Assembly (NCBI GenBank): GCA_022565195.1
Contig: JADFJZ010000095.1
Location: 1 to 6,277 of the forward strand
Source: Planctomycetota bacterium
Lineage (GTDB): Bacteria; Planctomycetota; Phycisphaerae; UBA1845; CAIVHJ01
Length of the DNA stretch: 6,277 nt
Direction: 5' to 3'
Shown in pieces: positions 5,671-6,277 of the stretch (position 1 is its first letter; each line of letters starts with the position of its first letter). The notes under the pieces were generated by a model. That model was not told where the DNA came from. It searched no databases and saw nothing but the letters and a program-made list of their open reading frames with translations. Made by a program: the position numbers and the translations under genes.

Positions 5671-6105
5671 ATGAATTGCTCAAGTCAGAAACCTGGTGAC
5701 GAACGATCATTGAAGACCATCGTGATCCCCAGTGATTTGGCGGCGGCCAAAGAACCCGAACAGGCCATCCTCAGAGAAGCGAAACACAATGGTTTCAGTG
5801 AAGATGCCATCTTTGCCATCAAGCTGACGCTGGAAGAGGCCATCACCAACGCCATCAAGCATGGCAACAAGTGCGATCGGACGAAGAAGGTCACGGTTCG
5901 CTACGCCGTCGACGCGCACCAGGTCGTGATCTGCATCCGCGACGAGGGCACGGGATTCGACCCCGACACCGTGCCCGATCCGACCCGGCCTGAGCGCATC
6001 TCCCTGCCTGACGGGCGGGGCATCCTGCTGATGAAAGCCTATATGAGCGAAGTGACCTACCGGTACAACGGCACCGAGATCTTTTTGAGAAAGCGGAACG
6101 AATAA
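5671..6105 (+). CDS. GHKL serine kinase / anti-sigma factor, RsbW/SpoIIAB type
   Basis: This is an ATP-binding protein of the HATPase_c family that in partner switches phosphorylates its STAS partner and sequesters a sigma factor or other target. The 144-aa product is the usual size (about 140-160). The Bergerat ATP fold is complete: N-box LEEAITNAIKHGN (54-66) with E56 and N60, G1 box DEGTGFDP (91-98) with D91, and G2 box DGRGILLMKAYM (114-125). The end (VTYRYNGTEIFLRKR) is the typical last strands. The ATG at 5671 is chosen because it leaves a short N-terminus before the TIVIPSD strand, and AGGCGG lies about 10 bases ahead. An ATG at 5557 in the same frame would overlap the STAS gene and add a basic, low-complexity leader. 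The stop codon shares a base with the next start (TAATG), so the downstream STAS gene is translationally coupled. Confidence 0.92.
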   Translation: MNCSSQKPGDERSLKTIVIPSDLAAAKEPEQAILREAKHNGFSEDAIFAIKLTLEEAITNAIKHGNKCDRTKKVTVRYAVDAHQVVICIRDEGTGFDPDTVPDPTRPERISLPDGRGILLMKAYMSEVTYRYNGTEIFLRKRNE

Positions 6106-6277
6106 TGAGTGACGCTCGACCCATCTCAGCGGATCCTCTGCATTCCGGCGCCCCGCTTCAAATCGAAATGTCCGAGCACGGCTCCACTGTCTTGATCAAG
6201 GTGTCGGGCATGGCGGCTGTGGAGGTGGTCGGGCAATTCAGCCGCGCACTTCAGGAAGCGGCAGCTCGAAAGCCGAG
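6105..6277 (+). CDS. Second STAS-domain protein (3' end beyond the right edge)
   Basis: Fifty-seven codons are present. The start overlaps the kinase stop by one base (TAATG), which fixes the ATG and implies coupled translation. After a polar N-terminus, the segment STVLIKVSGMAAVEVVGQFSRALQEAA (26-52) has the order of a STAS domain: first beta strand ending in a glycine, then the first helix. The part with the phosphorylatable serine lies off the window. It could be a second antagonist of the same kinase, a longer multi-domain STAS protein, or the output element of the switch. The STAS call rests on this short stretch plus the context. Confidence 0.65.
   Translation, partial: MSDARPISADPLHSGAPLQIEMSEHGSTVLIKVSGMAAVEVVGQFSRALQEAAARKP

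Overview
The window is high-GC bacterial DNA with dense, non-mobile, chromosomal-looking gene content. A flagellar switch gene plus an Rnf-type redox pump point to a motile Gram-negative bacterium with an anaerobic or facultative energy metabolism. The divergent Rnf sequences and mixed gene order would fit a Planctomycetota-like or other deep-branching phylum, but that placement is a guess from style, not a demonstrated match.

Layout. (1) Minus strand, 1-2345: the start of an rnf operon, rnfC followed by rnfD with an 11-base overlap. rnfD runs off the left edge. Because rnfC is the first gene, the operon is probably of the rnfCDGEAB type. (2) 2346-2615: a divergent intergenic region. (3) Plus strand, 2616-3905: aroA (EPSP synthase, shikimate pathway), complete with all expected catalytic residues. 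(4) 3906-4040: a leader holding a sigma-28-like promoter candidate and competing small hairpins. (5) 4041-5081: fliM, complete but without fliL or fliN beside it. (6) 5082-5243: a gap with a structured fliM 3' end, then a candidate sigma-70 promoter with a perfect TTGACA whose -10 hexamer sits in the centre of an inverted repeat. (7) 5244-6277: a partner-switching cluster of STAS anti-anti-sigma-like protein, RsbW/SpoIIAB-type GHKL kinase, and a second STAS protein cut by the right edge.

How the genes relate. RnfC and RnfD are subunits of one ion-translocating oxidoreductase. aroA is an unrelated housekeeping gene on the other strand. FliM and the STAS/kinase/STAS set are plausibly linked: partner switches often control motility, sigma factors or second-messenger enzymes, and here the switch follows fliM directly, though apparently from its own promoter.

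Most unusual points. RnfC keeps both 4Fe-4S motifs but lacks a recognisable glycine-rich GxGGAGFPT loop of the NADH/FMN site. RnfD has no threonine at the expected covalent-FMN motif and has lost the Asn residues of its GGLGxNxFNPA motif. Together these suggest a variant Rnf complex with altered cofactors or electron donor. I found no RNA genes, CRISPR arrays or mobile elements.
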